Positions 1-6,758 of a stretch of DNA of 8,586 nucleotides are shown here, in pieces. The stretch is from Pseudomonadota bacterium (lineage in GTDB: Bacteria; Pseudomonadota; Gammaproteobacteria; Steroidobacterales; Steroidobacteraceae): the NCBI GenBank assembly GCA_021838065.1, contig JAKCEJ010000108.1:1-8586 (forward strand), read 5' to 3'. Positions within the stretch are counted from its first letter, which is position 1. The number at the start of each line of letters is the position of its first letter. A program made the translations under genes and the position numbers. Under the pieces are notes generated by a model that did not search any database, was not told where the DNA came from, and was given only the letters and a program-made list of their open reading frames with translations.

Positions 1-1
1 C

Positions 2-652
2 CCGCTCGTGTACGGGCCGATCAACAAGCAGCGCTGGATCTACGCCGCCTCCAAGCAGCTGCTCGACCGGGTGATCTACGCCTACGGCGTGCGCGACAGC
101 CTCGATTACACGCTGTTCCGCCCGTTCAACTTCATCGGCCCGAATCTCGACAACATCGAGGAGCCGAAGGAGGGCAGCTCGCGCGTGTTCACCCAGTTTC
201 TCTCCAACGTGCTGTACCGCCGGCCGATCAAGCTGGTCGACGGCGGGCGCCAGAAGCGCTCCTTCACCTACATCGACGATGCGATCGAGGCGCTGCTCAC
301 CATTCTCGAGAACCGGGACGGACGGGCGACGCGGCGCATATTCAACATCGGCAACCCGGACAACTGCGTGTCGATCCGCGAGCTCGCCGACCGCACCATC
401 CGCATCGCTCAGGAATTCCCGAAGCTGCGCGATGCGGCCAAGACCACCGAGATCATCGAGGTGTCGGCCGGGGAGTACTACGGCAAGTACTACCAGGACA
501 TCCAGGTGCGGGTGCCCGCGATCGAGGCGGCCAAGCGCGACCTCGGCTGGCGGCCGAGCACCGATCTGGATACGGCGATCCGCAAGACCATCGACTTCTA
601 CGTCACGCTCGGCAGCTTCAACGCCCTGAACGCCCCGGCGTCCGGGCTCTGA
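2..652 (+). CDS. UDP-glucuronic acid decarboxylase, stand-alone ArnA C-terminal-type domain (5' partial)
   Basis: This is a short-chain dehydrogenase/reductase-fold enzyme matching the C-terminal half of E. coli ArnA. That half uses NAD+ to oxidise and decarboxylate UDP-glucuronic acid to UDP-4-keto-pentose (UDP-L-Ara4O), the first committed step of L-Ara4N synthesis in the cytoplasm. The reading frame is open to the left edge, so the GTG at 8 is an internal Val and the Rossmann NAD-binding part lies outside the window. Visible are the SDR catalytic pair Tyr (codon 41-43) and Lys four residues later in WIYAASKQLLDR, then LFRPFNFIGP, a GGRQKRSF segment, FNIGNP, and YYGKYYQDIQVRVP. The Arg in the last motif (codon 509-511) aligns with catalytic Arg619 of E. 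coli ArnA. The protein ends at the normal ArnA C-terminus, so only the 5' end is missing. The formyltransferase half lies about 4.2 kb downstream as its own gene. Whether another formyltransferase domain is fused upstream cannot be seen here. Confidence 0.93.
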   Translation, partial: PLVYGPINKQRWIYAASKQLLDRVIYAYGVRDSLDYTLFRPFNFIGPNLDNIEEPKEGSSRVFTQFLSNVLYRRPIKLVDGGRQKRSFTYIDDAIEALLTILENRDGRATRRIFNIGNPDNCVSIRELADRTIRIAQEFPKLRDAAKTTEIIEVSAGEYYGKYYQDIQVRVPAIEAAKRDLGWRPSTDLDTAIRKTIDFYVTLGSFNALNAPASGL

Positions 653-674
653 TCAGCGCCCTGCGTGCGTGAAT

Positions 675-678
675 GAGG
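675..678 (+). promoter_or_regulatory. Shine-Dalgarno site for the arnT-like gene
   Basis: GAGG lies 8 bases before the ATG at 687, in the 34-base gap after the decarboxylase stop codon. It supports that start. The gap holds no obvious promoter or terminator, so the two genes are probably co-transcribed. Confidence 0.6.
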
Positions 679-686
679 TTTGAGCC

Positions 687-2351
687 ATGAGCGCAGCGCA
701 GGCGCGCGCCGAGCGATGGAGATGGTGGGCGTGGGTGCTGCTGGCGGCGGTGTGGTTCGCCACGCTGCAGATTCGCCCGATGTTCGACCCGGACGAGGGC
801 CGCTACGCGGAGATTCCGCGCGAGATGCTGGTCAGCGGCAACTGGGTGACCCCCAGGCTCGATGGGCTGAAGTACTTCGAGAAGCCGGTGCTGCAGTACT
901 GGGCGACCGCCAGCGTCTACACGGTGTTCGGCGTCAGGAACTGGACCTCGCGCCTGTGGACGGTGGGGCTCGGCTTCGGCTGTCTTGCCCTGATCTACGC
1001 CTGGCTGTCCCGTCTCTACGACCGGCGCTCGGCCGTCGCGGCGGTGGCGCTGCTCGCGATGAGTCCGTACTTCGGCATCATCGGGCACCTGGACCTGCTC
1101 GATGCGGGCCTCACCTTCTGGCTGACCGCCATGGTGCTCGCCTTCACGCGCGCACAGTGCGCCGATCCCGGCTCGCGAGCCGAGCGCAACTGGATGCTCG
1201 TGTCCTGGGCGATGGCGGCGCTCGCGCTGCTCACCAAGGGGCTCGAGGTGTATGTGCTCGCCGGGCTCGCGCTCATCGGCTATACGGTGCTCGAGCGCGA
1301 TGCGCGGCCCTGGCGGCGCCTGCACCTGCTGCTCGGCATCCCGCTGATGGTGCTGATCGCCGCCCCGTGGTTCATCGCCGTGACGCTGCGCAACCACGTG
1401 TTTGCCGAGTATTTCTTCATTCACGAGCACTTCCAGCGCTTCCTCACCGATGAGGCGCGGCGCGTCGAGCCGTGGTGGTACTTCATCGCGCTGCTGGTGA
1501 TCGGGGCGTTCGCCTGGCTCGTGCCGCTCGCGCGCGCCTCGCGCGCCGCCTGGCGGGACTCAGGTCCGGTGGCGCACTTCAAGCCGCTGAAGTTCCTGCT
1601 GCTGTACTCGGTGCTGACGATCGTCTTCTTCTCGATCTCGGACTCCAAGCTCGCCACCTACATCCTGCCGATCTTCCCGCCGAGCGCGGCGCTGGCCGGT
1701 GTGTACCTCGCGCGCCGCCCCGGGGCGCTCGCGCGCTCGGTATGGGCCGGAGCCGGTCTTGCCCTTTTCCTGGCCGTGGGGCTGCTCGTTTATTCCGAGC
1801 ACCGCAATGGGTTCATCCCGCCCCTGGCGTTCGTGTGGGGCGCCGCGGCGGCGGCCGCTGTCATCGTGGCGGTGGTGGTCTGTGCGCTCGCTGCCCGGCG
1901 CGGCGCCGCAGCCGATGGCGCCGCAGCCGATGGCGGGGCCGCGACGGCGCTTGTGGCGGCGCTCGCCTTCATCTTCGCCTGGCAGGCGCTGCTGTGCCAG
2001 TACGCGGTGATCCCGCCGTCGCGCTCGGCCTATCAGCTGGTCCAGGAAATCAAGCACGACGTGCACCCGGGAACGGCCCTCTACAGCGTCGGCCAGTACC
2101 GCCAGACCATTCCTCCGTATCTCGGCCGGCTGCTCGTGCTGGTGAGCTACAAGGGCGAGCTCGGACCGGGCGAGCGCTGGCAGCCCGGGCTGATGACCGC
2201 GACGCCGGCGCAGTTTGTGCGCCAGTGGAAAGCAAGCCATGATGCGGTCGCGTTCTTCGCGCCCGTGGTGTGGCAGCGCTACCGCAAGGAGGGCCTGCCG
2301 GGGCGGGTGATCGGCCGGGACAGTTTTACGGTGGCGGTGAGCCGCTTATGA
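687..2351 (+). CDS. arnT: ArnT-like undecaprenyl phosphate-L-Ara4N:lipid A glycosyltransferase (GT83 family)
   Basis: This is an inner-membrane glycosyltransferase that would move L-Ara4N from undecaprenyl phosphate to lipid A phosphates on the periplasmic face. Its 554 residues compare with about 550 for E. coli ArnT. After the first membrane helix (about 12-28) comes the acidic loop DPDEGRYAEIPREM (34-47), which holds the catalytic Asp region. YFEKP follows at 63-67; its Glu-Lys pair binds the lipid carrier phosphate in characterised ArnT. A second acidic motif, HLDLLDAG, is at 134-141, LTKG is at 181-184, and many hydrophobic segments follow. KLATYILPIFPP in the middle resembles the conserved lipid-binding segment of the family. 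A soluble C-terminal part of about 110 residues follows the last helix. The ATG at 687 has a good ribosome site. The stop overlaps the next gene's ATG, implying translational coupling. An in-frame 15-base tandem repeat gives a GAAAD-type linker near residues 406-417. The acceptor, lipid A or another glycolipid, is inferred from the neighbours. Confidence 0.88.
   Translation: MSAAQARAERWRWWAWVLLAAVWFATLQIRPMFDPDEGRYAEIPREMLVSGNWVTPRLDGLKYFEKPVLQYWATASVYTVFGVRNWTSRLWTVGLGFGCLALIYAWLSRLYDRRSAVAAVALLAMSPYFGIIGHLDLLDAGLTFWLTAMVLAFTRAQCADPGSRAERNWMLVSWAMAALALLTKGLEVYVLAGLALIGYTVLERDARPWRRLHLLLGIPLMVLIAAPWFIAVTLRNHVFAEYFFIHEHFQRFLTDEARRVEPWWYFIALLVIGAFAWLVPLARASRAAWRDSGPVAHFKPLKFLLLYSVLTIVFFSISDSKLATYILPIFPPSAALAGVYLARRPGALARSVWAGAGLALFLAVGLLVYSEHRNGFIPPLAFVWGAAAAAAVIVAVVVCALAARRGAAADGAAADGGAATALVAALAFIFAWQALLCQYAVIPPSRSAYQLVQEIKHDVHPGTALYSVGQYRQTIPPYLGRLLVLVSYKGELGPGERWQPGLMTATPAQFVRQWKASHDAVAFFAPVVWQRYRKEGLPGRVIGRDSFTVAVSRL
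1902..1935 (+). repeat. 15-bp tandem repeat inside arnT
   Basis: The 15-base unit GGCGCCGCAGCCGAT occurs twice in direct succession (1902-1916 and 1917-1931), followed by four bases of a third copy. It is in frame and encodes two G-A-A-A-D units in a small-residue linker just after a strongly hydrophobic helix. It looks like a slippage-prone duplication that the membrane protein tolerates in a loop. Gain or loss of a unit would keep the frame. Confidence 0.85.
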
Positions 2352-2719
2352 AGTGGTCAGTCTTCTCATTTCTCATCGGCGGGGTGCTGCTCAATCTGGT
2401 GGCGCAGCTGGGGCTGAAGGCCGCCACCGATGCGACCGGTCCGCTCTTCGGCGCGGGGGTCGATGTGCCCAAGCGGCTGCTCGCGCTCGCGACCGTGCCG
2501 TGGCTGTGGTTCGCGCTCGTCTGTTACGGCCTGTCGGTGATCGTGTGGCTGATCGGTCTCTCGCGCGCGCCCGTCAGCCAGGCCTACCCGATGCTCTCGC
2601 TCAACTACCTGCTCATGGTGCCGCTCGCCTGGTGGCTGCTCGGGGAAGTGCCGAACCTCGAGCGCGTGGCGGGCATCGTGGTCATCATTGTCGGCGTCGT
2701 GCTGGTGTTCCGCTCATAA
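2348..2719 (+). CDS. Single SMR-type subunit of the undecaprenyl-phosphate-L-Ara4N flippase (ArnE/ArnF-like)
   Basis: This 123-residue, very hydrophobic protein has four predicted membrane helices (about 4-26, 44-66, 76-96 and 104-121), typical of the small multidrug resistance/EamA fold. In E. coli, ArnE (111 aa) and ArnF (128 aa) are thought to flip undecaprenyl phosphate-L-Ara4N to the periplasmic side for ArnT. The segment VWLIGLSRAPVSQAYPMLSLNY (66-87) closely resembles E. coli ArnE, which also has an AYPMLSLNF-type motif. The membrane-embedded Glu of true SMR drug exporters is absent from helix 1; the polar residue there is Gln20. The ATG at 2348 overlaps the arnT stop (ATGA), and GGTGAG lies 6 bases upstream. 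The frame extends further 5' but only inside arnT, so the overlap start is preferred. No second SMR gene follows: arnB begins 3 bases after the stop. The product may work as a homodimer, or a partner may be encoded elsewhere. ArnE fits better than ArnF, but I give no symbol because one gene replaces two. Confidence 0.85.
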   Translation: MKWSVFSFLIGGVLLNLVAQLGLKAATDATGPLFGAGVDVPKRLLALATVPWLWFALVCYGLSVIVWLIGLSRAPVSQAYPMLSLNYLLMVPLAWWLLGEVPNLERVAGIVVIIVGVVLVFRS

Positions 2720-2722
2720 GTC

Positions 2723-3850
2723 ATGCAACCCTTCCTGCCTTTCACGCGTCCGAGCATCGATGAGCAGACCATCCAGGAGGTGGCCGAGGTGCTGCGCTCC
2801 GGCTGGCTCGCGAGCGGCCCGAAGGTCAAGGCGTTTGAGGCGGCACTGTCGGAGTACTGCGGCGGCCGACCGGTGCGCACCCAGACCTCGGCGACCGCGA
2901 GCCTCGAGCACGCGCTGCTCGTGTGCGGCATCGGCCCCGGGGATGAGGTCATCGTGCCGGCCATGAGCTTCGTCGCGAGCGCCAACGTCGTGGTGCGCAC
3001 CGGGGCACGCCCGGTGTTCGTCGACGTGGATCTGGAGACGCGCAACATCAACCTCGATCAGGCCGAGGCGGCGCTCACCGCGCGCACCCGCGCCATCATG
3101 CCGGTGCACCTGTGCGGACTGCCGGCGGATCTCGATCGGGTGTACTCCCTCGCCGAGCGTCACCGGCTGCGCGTCATCGAGGATGCCGCCCAGGCCATCG
3201 GCTCGATCTACCACGGCCGGCGTATCGGCAGCTTCGGCGATCTGGTGTGCCTGAGCTTCCATCCCAACAAGAACATCACCTCCATCGAGGGCGGCGCGGT
3301 CGTCGGCGGCTCCCCGGAAGAGGTGCGCGAGCTCGAGCTGCACCGCTTCCACGGCCAGTCGAGAATATCGGCCGATGAGTGCGAGACCCACTTCGCCGGC
3401 GGTAAGGCCAACCTCTCCGATGTGGCCGCCTGCGTCGGTCTCGGCCAGCTGCGCCAGCTCGAGGCGTTCAACGCGCGCCGGCGCGAGCTTGCGGCGCGCT
3501 ACTTCGAGCTGTGGGGCGAGGATGCGCCGCTCACGCTGCCCGCGCGCGGTGACGCCGGACACAACTGGCACATGTTCGCCGCGCGGCTGCCGCTCGAGCG
3601 GCTGCGCATCAGCCGGCTGGAGTTCATCGAGGCGATGGCGGCGCGCGGTATCGGCATCGGTGTGCATTACCCGGCGATGCACCTGTTCAGCGCGTACCGC
3701 GCGCTCGGCTATCGCGAGGGACAGTTCCCGAACGCCGAGCGCATCGGCCGCGAGACGGTGACGCTGCCGCTCTTTCCGGCGATGCGGCCCGAGGACCCCG
3801 AGCGGGTGGTGCTCGCCGTCAACGAAGTGCTGCGCGAGGCGATGCGGTGA
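2723..3850 (+). CDS. arnB: UDP-4-amino-4-deoxy-L-arabinose aminotransferase
   Basis: This cytoplasmic, PLP-dependent enzyme of the DegT/DnrJ/EryC1/StrS family would transfer an amino group from glutamate to UDP-L-Ara4O, giving UDP-L-Ara4N. Its 375 residues compare with about 380 for Salmonella and E. coli ArnB. It begins with the family pattern FTRPSIDEQTI and SGWLASGP (26-33). TSATASLEHAL (55-65) forms the cofactor-phosphate region, EVIVPAMSFVASAN (75-88) follows, and EDAAQAIGS (153-161) contains the Asp that binds the PLP pyridine nitrogen. SFHPNKNITSIEGG (178-191) carries the Schiff-base Lys183 (codon 3269-3271). HNWHMF and VHYPAMH motifs typical of sugar aminotransferases lie nearer the C-terminus. 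The ATG is only 3 bases after the upstream stop and has no strong ribosome site, so reinitiation is likely. The stop overlaps the arnC GTG. Sugar aminotransferases of this family are hard to tell apart by sequence; the arn neighbours make ArnB by far the best call. Confidence 0.93.
   Translation: MQPFLPFTRPSIDEQTIQEVAEVLRSGWLASGPKVKAFEAALSEYCGGRPVRTQTSATASLEHALLVCGIGPGDEVIVPAMSFVASANVVVRTGARPVFVDVDLETRNINLDQAEAALTARTRAIMPVHLCGLPADLDRVYSLAERHRLRVIEDAAQAIGSIYHGRRIGSFGDLVCLSFHPNKNITSIEGGAVVGGSPEEVRELELHRFHGQSRISADECETHFAGGKANLSDVAACVGLGQLRQLEAFNARRRELAARYFELWGEDAPLTLPARGDAGHNWHMFAARLPLERLRISRLEFIEAMAARGIGIGVHYPAMHLFSAYRALGYREGQFPNAERIGRETVTLPLFPAMRPEDPERVVLAVNEVLREAMR
3836..3839 (+). promoter_or_regulatory. 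Shine-Dalgarno site deciding the arnC GTG start
   Basis: GAGG inside the end of arnB lies 7 bases before the GTG at 3847. This supports GTG as the arnC start and rules in the four-base GTGA overlap. Confidence 0.6.
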
Positions 3851-4899
3851 GCGCCACGGTCTCGGTCATCATTCCCGTCTACAACGAGGAGGCGGGCCTC
3901 GCGCCGCTGTTCGAGCGGCTGTACCCGGCGCTCGATGCGCTCGGCCGCCGCTTCGAGGTCATCTTCGTCGATGACGGCAGTCGCGACCGCTCCGGCGCGC
4001 TGCTGCGCGAGCAGTTCGAGCGCCGCCCGGAGTGCACCCGCGTGGTGCTGCTGACGCGCAATGCCGGCCAGCACATGGCGATCCTGGCGGGCTTCGCGCA
4101 CTCGCGCGGCGATTACATCATCACCCTCGATGCCGACCTGCAGAACCCGCCGGAGGAGATCGCCAAGCTGGTGGCAGCCATGGACCAGGGGGCGGATTAC
4201 GTGGGCACGGTGCGTGCGCGGCGCCACGATGTGTACTGGCGCAAGGTCGCCTCGCGCCTGATGAACCGCATCCGCGAGCGCACCACGCAGATCCGCATCA
4301 CCGATCAGGGCTGCATGCTGCGCGGCTATCACCGTACCATCGTCGATGCCATCAATCGCTGCGCCGAGGTCAGCACGTTCGTGCCGGCCCTCGGCTACAC
4401 CTTCGCGCGCCACCCGGTGGAGATCGAGGTGGCGCACGCCGGGCGCGCGGCCGGCCAGTCGAAGTACTCGGTCTATCGGCTCATCCGGCTGAACTTCGAC
4501 CTGATGACCGGCTTTTCGGTCGCGCCGCTGCAGTTCGTCACCATGTTCGGGATCCTGGTGTCGCTGCTGTCCCTGGCGTTCGTGGTGGATCTGGCGATCC
4601 GGCGCCTGTTCATCGGGCCGGAAGTGCAGGGCCTGTTCACCCTGTTCGGCCTCGCGTTCTTCTTCATCGGCGTGTTGCTGGTGAGTGTCGGGGTGGTGGG
4701 CGAGTACGTCGGGCGCATCTACGAGCAGGTGCGCCAGCGGCCGCGCTATACCATCTCGGCGATCCTGGAGGAGGGCAGCGGCATCGATAGCGGCGAGACC
4801 GGCGTTCGCCCGGCGGTGCTGCCGGCGCCCAAGTCCCACCCGGAGCTCGATCACACCGAGATGCTGCGCGCCGAACACGACCCGGGCCGCTCTGCGTGA
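3847..4899 (+). CDS. arnC: Undecaprenyl-phosphate 4-deoxy-4-formamido-L-arabinose transferase
   Basis: This is a GT2-family (GT-A fold) glycosyltransferase anchored in the inner membrane. It would transfer 4-deoxy-4-formamido-L-arabinose from its UDP donor to undecaprenyl phosphate. The cytosolic domain has SVIIPVYNEE (6-15), VDDGS with Asp42-Asp43 (41-45), RNAGQHMAILAGF (71-83) and the metal-binding DADLQNPP (95-102). Further on is the QSKYSVYRL-type segment before two C-terminal membrane helices (about 227-251 and 262-284). Its start is GTG, overlapping the arnB stop, with a GAGG ribosome site 7 bases upstream. At 350 residues it is longer than E. coli ArnC (322). The excess is a hydrophilic tail, roughly the last 30-40 residues, with no motif I recognise. 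Polyisoprenyl-phosphate glucosyl- and mannosyltransferases share this architecture; the neighbours and the close resemblance to ArnC favour the call. The stop overlaps the next GTG. Confidence 0.92.
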   Translation: MSATVSVIIPVYNEEAGLAPLFERLYPALDALGRRFEVIFVDDGSRDRSGALLREQFERRPECTRVVLLTRNAGQHMAILAGFAHSRGDYIITLDADLQNPPEEIAKLVAAMDQGADYVGTVRARRHDVYWRKVASRLMNRIRERTTQIRITDQGCMLRGYHRTIVDAINRCAEVSTFVPALGYTFARHPVEIEVAHAGRAAGQSKYSVYRLIRLNFDLMTGFSVAPLQFVTMFGILVSLLSLAFVVDLAIRRLFIGPEVQGLFTLFGLAFFFIGVLLVSVGVVGEYVGRIYEQVRQRPRYTISAILEEGSGIDSGETGVRPAVLPAPKSHPELDHTEMLRAEHDPGRSA

Positions 4900-5825
4900 C
4901 TCGCCGTGTGCGCGCGGTGGTGTTCGCATACCACGACGTGGGCGTGCGCTGCCTGAAGACGCTGCTGTCCGGCGGCGTGGAAGTGCCGCTCGTGGTCACG
5001 GTGGCCGACGATCCGCACGAGACGCAGTGGTTCGCCAGTGTGGCCGAGACCGCGCGCGATTACGGGCTGACGGTCATCACGGGCGGGGATCCCAACACAC
5101 CCGAGTTCGCCGCGCGGCTCGCTGGTCTCGAGGCGGATTTCCTCTTCTCGTTCTACTACCGCGCCATGCTCGGCGCGCCGCTGCTCGAGTGCGCCCGCCG
5201 CGGCGCGCTCAACATGCACGGCTCGCTGCTGCCGCGTTATCGCGGCCGCGCGCCGGTCAATTGGGCGATCCTCAACGGGGAGCGAGAGACCGGAGCGACG
5301 CTGCACTACATGGTCGCGCGGGCCGACGCCGGCGATATCGTCGATCAGCAGGCCGTGCCCATTCTGGAGGACGACGAGGCGTGCGAGGTGTACGCCAAGG
5401 TCACCGCCGCGGCGGAAATCGTGCTCGCCCGCTCGCTGCCGGGACTGATCGCGGGGAGCGCGCCGCGGCGCGCGCAGCCGATCGTCCCGGGGGAGTACTT
5501 CGGCCGGCGACGCCCCGAGGACGGCCGGATCGACTGGAATTGGCCCGCCCGGCGCATTCATGACCTGGTGCGCGCGGTGGCGCCGCCGTTTCCCGCGGCC
5601 TTCGGCGAGGTCGACGGGGAACGCTGGAGAGTGCTCCGCACACGCGTTGCGGCCCACACGCTCGCTCCGGGGCCGGCGCGGCTGATCGGCGAGGCGGGAG
5701 AATGCCACCTGGCATGCACCGACGGATCGGTGCTGCGGATTCTGCGCGCGGCGAATGCAGCCGGGCCGCTCGAGCTCGGGCGCCTGGCGCGCGAGCTCGA
5801 GCGCCGGCCGCTGCCGCTCGCCTGA
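4896..5825 (+). CDS. UDP-L-Ara4N formyltransferase, stand-alone ArnA N-terminal-type protein
   Basis: This cytoplasmic enzyme would use 10-formyltetrahydrofolate to N-formylate UDP-L-Ara4N to UDP-L-Ara4FN, the form that ArnC accepts. The 309 residues match the N-terminal domain of E. coli ArnA (about 1-304) from end to end and stop there, without the decarboxylase domain. The protein begins with VVFAYHDVG (8-16) and has FSFYYR at 84-89. Next is NMHGSLLPRYRGRAPVNW (106-123), holding catalytic Asn106 and His108, and ADAGDIV (143-149) holding Asp144. These correspond to Asn102, His104 and Asp140 of E. coli ArnA at a constant offset of four. The C-terminal OB-like subdomain contains FGRR and VRAVAPPFPAAF-type segments typical of methionyl-tRNA formyltransferase relatives. 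The GTG start overlaps the arnC stop (GTGA). No clear ribosome site is visible, so translation probably depends on coupling. An ordinary Fmt is excluded by the YHD opening and by the context. Confidence 0.93.
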   Translation: MTRRVRAVVFAYHDVGVRCLKTLLSGGVEVPLVVTVADDPHETQWFASVAETARDYGLTVITGGDPNTPEFAARLAGLEADFLFSFYYRAMLGAPLLECARRGALNMHGSLLPRYRGRAPVNWAILNGERETGATLHYMVARADAGDIVDQQAVPILEDDEACEVYAKVTAAAEIVLARSLPGLIAGSAPRRAQPIVPGEYFGRRRPEDGRIDWNWPARRIHDLVRAVAPPFPAAFGEVDGERWRVLRTRVAAHTLAPGPARLIGEAGECHLACTDGSVLRILRAANAAGPLELGRLARELERRPLPLA

Positions 5826-5855
5826 GAGTCTGCGGCCAATGCATGCCGGTGTCCT

Positions 5856-6758
5856 TTGAGCACGATTGCGCTAAAGATCGACGTCGATACCTACCGCGGC
5901 ACGCTCGACGGCGTGCCGCGGCTCGCAGCGGCGCTCGAGCGCTGCGGGGCGCACGCGACGTTTCTCTTTACGCTGGGCCCGGATCACACCGGGCGGGCCA
6001 TCAAGCGGGTCCTGCGGCGGGGCTTTCTCGGCAAAGTGCGCCGCACGTCCGTCGTCAGCCACTATGGGCTGCGCACGCTCCTCTACGGCGTGCTGCTGCC
6101 CGGACCGCGCATCGGGCGGCGCTGTGAAGGGGTGCTCAGGGGCATCGACGCACGCGGATTCGAAGTCGGCGTGCACACCTGGGATCACGTCAAGTGGCAG
6201 GACGGAGTCGCGCGCGCGGGCCGCGAGTGGACGCGGCGCCAGTTGGAGCTGGCTCGCACGGAGTTCGAGCGGGTGTTCGGCCGCGCGCCGGTGGCCCACG
6301 GAGCAGCCGGCTGGCAGGTGAATCGCTACGTGCCGCAGCTGCAGGCAGAGGCGGGTTTCCGCTACGCCTCGGATACCCGGGGAACCTCGCCGTTCATCCC
6401 GTTCGTCGACGGCCACGACGTTGCGGTGCCGCAGCTGCCGACGACGCTGCCCACGCTGGATGAGCTGATTGGCCGGGAGGACCTCGGTGCAGTCGATCCG
6501 ATCGAGCATCTGCTGCGCTGCAGCGACGGCGGGGGCGATCACGTGTTCACGCTGCACGCGGAACTGGAAGGCGGCGCCTATCTGGAGGGATTCGAGCGGC
6601 TGCTGCGTTCGTGGCGCGAGCGGGGGGCGAGGCTGACGGATATGGCAACGTATGCCGCGACGCTCGATCCGGCGCGCCTGCCGCGCTGCGCGATCGATCG
6701 TGGCAGCGTCCCGGGCCGCTCCGGTACGCTGGCCGTGCAGGGGCGGGCCAGGGCATGA
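5856..6758 (+). CDS. arnD: 4-deoxy-4-formamido-L-arabinose-phosphoundecaprenol deformylase
   Basis: This metal-dependent NodB-type polysaccharide deacetylase family enzyme would remove the formyl group from undecaprenyl-phosphate-L-Ara4FN, making the sequence of steps irreversible before flipping. It has 300 residues against about 296 in E. coli. KIDVDTYRGT (7-16) supplies the catalytic/metal Asp pair 9 and 11. EVGVHTWDHVKWQ (103-115) supplies His107 and His111. Also present are AAGWQVNRY, SDTRG, a TLPT motif before DELIG, and FTLHAELEGG with His234, equivalent to the conserved His near 233 in E. coli ArnD. The start is TTG at 5856. It is the only reasonable in-frame start before the IDVD motif, since an in-frame stop lies at 5823-5825 and the ATGs at 5839 and 5843 are out of frame. 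It has no good ribosome site and follows a 30-base gap, the only loose junction in this part of the operon. The stop overlaps a downstream ATG. Confidence 0.92.
   Translation: MSTIALKIDVDTYRGTLDGVPRLAAALERCGAHATFLFTLGPDHTGRAIKRVLRRGFLGKVRRTSVVSHYGLRTLLYGVLLPGPRIGRRCEGVLRGIDARGFEVGVHTWDHVKWQDGVARAGREWTRRQLELARTEFERVFGRAPVAHGAAGWQVNRYVPQLQAEAGFRYASDTRGTSPFIPFVDGHDVAVPQLPTTLPTLDELIGREDLGAVDPIEHLLRCSDGGGDHVFTLHAELEGGAYLEGFERLLRSWRERGARLTDMATYAATLDPARLPRCAIDRGSVPGRSGTLAVQGRARA

Noticed and set aside
8..10. GTG at the left edge as a true start of the decarboxylase
   Set aside because: The frame is open to the first base, and the Tyr/Lys catalytic motif sits only 12 residues after this codon. The NAD-binding domain must therefore lie upstream, outside the window.
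653..686. An internal promoter between the decarboxylase and arnT
   Set aside because: The gap is 34 bases and shows only a ribosome site, with no -35/-10 pattern.
618..1430. A 270-codon minus-strand open frame opposite arnT
   Set aside because: Same artefact: biased low-complexity composition and no motif, while the + strand frame gives a convincing ArnT.
2270..2347. A longer start for the SMR protein inside arnT
   Set aside because: The extra 26 residues are polar with no signal-like character and read through arnT in another frame. The ATG at 2348 gives the normal family N-terminus and has a ribosome-site-like GGTGAG.
3709..4929. A 406-codon open frame on the minus strand opposite arnB/arnC
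   Set aside because: It is composition-driven: the protein is Arg-, His- and Asp-rich with no recognisable fold, and it lies wholly opposite well-supported genes. High-GC coding DNA commonly keeps the antisense frame open.
5839..5845. ATG codons at 5839 and 5843 as arnD starts
   Set aside because: Both are out of frame with the IDVD motif. Only the TTG at 5856 gives the expected N-terminus.
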